Shown here: positions 62,448-64,000 of the stretch, piece after piece
Numbering within the stretch: the stretch's first letter is position 1
How the letters are laid out: each line of letters opens with the position of its first letter
From: Chitinophaga sp. YR627
GTDB taxonomy: Bacteria; Bacteroidota; Bacteroidia; Chitinophagales; Chitinophagaceae
Assembly (NCBI RefSeq): GCF_900114995.1
Contig: NZ_FOUX01000007.1
Coordinates: forward strand, 186,001-250,000
DNA: 64,000 nt
Reading direction: 5' to 3'
Position numbers and translations under genes: made by a program
The notes under the pieces: model-generated
Databases searched by the model: none
The model's input: only the letters and a program-made list of their open reading frames with translations
What the model was told of the DNA's origin: nothing

Positions 62448-63458
62448 CTATAAATGTGTTAAAATGTCAGTATTAATTTCAAATGGGGTACATGCTGCAA
62501 CTGCTACTGAATACTTCAGATCTCCAATACCATCGGGCAAATCGCTTCCGGTTAGTCTTGGGAAACCTTCTCCTACTTCAAAAAAACTCATCTCTGATAT
62601 TGAAAATGCAGTTAGATATCTTTCAGCATCTGCTGCTGCATAACCATATTTGGCAAGTTTCAACTGAAAATGAAATGCAGCAATCGGATCATCTTTTATT
62701 AGAAAATAAATATCATTTATGAGTGCCGGTAATGTTTTGTCAGGCATATTATGATGAAGGTTTAAAGAATAAATGGCCAGGAATAAATGCTCAAGCCCTG
62801 CATTATCAAGCTGCTTCTCAGACGAAATAGTGATTTTTTTATGCTGTTTTCCCGAAGTAGTCTTCAATTCAATAGCTCTATCAATGATCTGGAAGTCATG
62901 ATTAGTTGCATTAGGTGCTGTCCAGTAATCTATTGATTCTAAAAATGTATATTTATGAAACAGGTAGTCCTTTAGAAAATATAATTCTCCAACAAGGCCT
63001 TTCTGCGTTTCAAGGGACATCAATTCATCATCCTGCTTTTCAAAGAAGAATTCCCATTCAGAAAGTGTGCTTAAAATAGTAGAAAGTAAGTTTTTCCTAT
63101 CCTGCAGAATTATGACCCTGTCACATAAATCAGATATAAATAATTCAAAAATATTATTGGTATTAACTATCGATTGTGTGAACGTCAGAAATAGTGAATT
63201 GTGAATGTTAGCCAGAGTGCCTACAGATGTCTCAATTTTCAGCCCTCTCAGACCAGGCAGATTATCAACATTAATATCACATCCTTCCTCAAGTCTTATA
63301 TGTAATAAACGAATGTTTTTACGAATATCTGTGGCCAGAAATACATCAAACAACCCATTTGTTAGTATGCGTCGGGTCACTTGTGAAGTTGCCAAATTTT
63401 GTTTTTTTTGCGACTCCTCATTGATAGAATCCCATATTGCCTTATAGTCAATCTTCAT
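62448..63458 (-). CDS. PD-(D/E)XK nuclease-like protein (DUF4420 type)
   Basis: This 336-residue protein has a nuclease-like core: E158 in LVGELYFL, D188 in NATNHDFQI and the ExK pair E197-x-K199 in AIELKTTSG. The spacing fits the PD-(D/E)XK fold of the DUF4420/PF14390 family, which occurs in restriction-like clusters with Z1 and AIPR proteins and a DNA methylase. It probably cuts or nicks DNA, likely guided by its partners. It overlaps the end of the upstream Z1-type gene by 11 bases. Confidence 0.85.
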   Translation of the reverse strand: MKIDYKAIWDSINEESQKKQNLATSQVTRRILTNGLFDVFLATDIRKNIRLLHIRLEEGCDINVDNLPGLRGLKIETSVGTLANIHNSLFLTFTQSIVNTNNIFELFISDLCDRVIILQDRKNLLSTILSTLSEWEFFFEKQDDELMSLETQKGLVGELYFLKDYLFHKYTFLESIDYWTAPNATNHDFQIIDRAIELKTTSGKQHKKITISSEKQLDNAGLEHLFLAIYSLNLHHNMPDKTLPALINDIYFLIKDDPIAAFHFQLKLAKYGYAAADAERYLTAFSISEMSFFEVGEGFPRLTGSDLPDGIGDLKYSVAVAACTPFEINTDILTHL

Positions 63459-64000
63459 AACTTGCCAGTTCTAGTTCTTCATAAATAGTGTTAATATCAT
63501 ATTTTGACTCCTTCAGGTCATCATTATTAGGCCAGCTGATAGCAAATCCGAATGGCATTTTTTCAAAAGCCAGTTTTGTAACTGGACTATCATTAGTTTC
63601 TTTATAGTCCTGGATGATTAAAGGATAAATTGTAATTAATGGTCTGTTAAGTCTCGGCAATAGTTTCCTCAAATCTTCACTGGTTTCTGTTGGATTGCCT
63701 TCGAAATCTATTTTCTCATCGCTAGCGCTTACCAGTTTTTTAATATAAAGCTGATTGGATTTGTTTTTATCCTTAATTGACCTATGGAATGGACTAACTG
63801 TAAGACCGGCAATTGATTCTACCTCAGATTCATCTACATCTGTTGATGATCTCAATGCTACATTCCATAAGTCAAGTATGTTATTAGGGTTGTTACCTTT
63901 TTTTTGTTGCTCTATAAATTCAACAATCCTTTTAGTATTTGATGCAGGTGCCCCTCTGAATGATATATATTTTCTAAGGAAGGCTACTACAAGATCTTTT
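63448..64000 (-). CDS. Z1-domain protein, C-terminal part (runs off the right edge)
   Basis: The frame is open from the window edge (64000) to the stop at 63448, about 183 codons. It includes KDLVVAFLRKYISF near the edge, then LWNVALRSSTDVDESEV, and near the end RPLITIYPLIIQDY and KMPFGFAISWPNND. The latter pattern (a hydrophobic strand IYPL followed by GFAIS(W/F)P) fits the C-terminus of Z1-domain proteins (PF10593), which are helicase-like ATPases of the same cluster. The N-terminal ATPase part lies outside the window, so the call rests on the tail and on the DUF4420/AIPR neighbours. A possible internal TTG start at 63855 is an artefact of the edge. Confidence 0.6.
   Translation of the reverse strand, partial: KDLVVAFLRKYISFRGAPASNTKRIVEFIEQQKKGNNPNNILDLWNVALRSSTDVDESEVESIAGLTVSPFHRSIKDKNKSNQLYIKKLVSASDEKIDFEGNPTETSEDLRKLLPRLNRPLITIYPLIIQDYKETNDSPVTKLAFEKMPFGFAISWPNNDDLKESKYDINTIYEELELASYED

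Noticed and set aside
1-64000. CRISPR array or other regularly spaced repeats
   Set aside because: No short repeats with uniform spacing were seen; the only repeats are the dispersed hairpins and the three 57-60 kb motifs.

Overview
The window looks like a chromosomal segment of a Bacteroidota bacterium, most likely a Chitinophaga-type member of the Chitinophagaceae. The evidence is protein content: SusC/SusD pairs with an STN-type SusC N-terminus, ECF sigma/FecR control, surface lipoproteins of the DUF4959/DUF5000/DUF4998/DUF5013/DUF1735 type, TlpA proteins with a DUF4369-like N-terminus, PF14905-type barrels, and several promoters with the Bacteroidota -7 motif TAnnTTTG. The genus is inferred from this style, not from a marker gene. 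I saw no rRNA, tRNA or CRISPR array.

Layout. 1-7.8 kb: the 3' part of a polysaccharide utilisation locus (end of SusD, two carbohydrate-binding-type lipoproteins, a GH2 and a GH3 enzyme). 7.9-22.8 kb: housekeeping and accessory genes, including a GH43-ricin lipoprotein, a LOG-family protein, a TIM-barrel sugar isomerase-like protein, alpha/beta hydrolase/MerR and HxlR/ketopantoate-reductase-like divergent pairs, a Crp regulator with a PRISE-type reductase, and a decayed HigBA toxin-antitoxin pair. 22.8-33.2 kb: an ECF sigma, FecR, SusC, SusD, DUF1735 lipoprotein, TlpA, TlpA cluster read leftwards. 33.5-39.9 kb: an NrtR-like Nudix repressor with two tandem palindromes, two SDR enzymes, a CPA1 antiporter and a fatty-acid desaturase. 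40-45.2 kb: a TonB-type receptor, a CxxC thioredoxin-like protein, a small NVEALA-like cysteine peptide and a six-bladed propeller lipoprotein, with the remains of a possible second propeller gene upstream. 45.3-56.9 kb: a 2OG oxygenase, an epoxide hydrolase, an SGNH hydrolase, a PadR/FtsX-type ABC permease pair, SDR enzymes with Crp and AraC regulators. 57-60.4 kb: an AT-rich, gene-poor zone with IS1182-like and IS3 transposase remnants and a repeated extragenic motif. 60.4-64 kb: a leftward AIPR, PD-(D/E)XK (DUF4420) and Z1-type gene set running off the right edge, which looks like one end of a defence/restriction island.

How the parts work together. The two Sus clusters import oligomers across the outer membrane; the second adds cell-surface signalling (STN, FecR, ECF sigma) and thiol-redox proteins. 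Many small enzymes (SDRs, flavin monooxygenase, hydrolases) sit beside their own regulators. A near-identical palindrome occurs upstream of an HxlR gene (17.3 kb) and an SDR gene (35.9 kb), which suggests one regulon. The most novel-looking parts are the peptide/receptor/propeller locus, the AIPR/DUF4420/Z1 cluster at the mobile boundary, and an 80-codon reading frame that appears to be reached by a -1 frameshift at an A AAA AAG heptamer.
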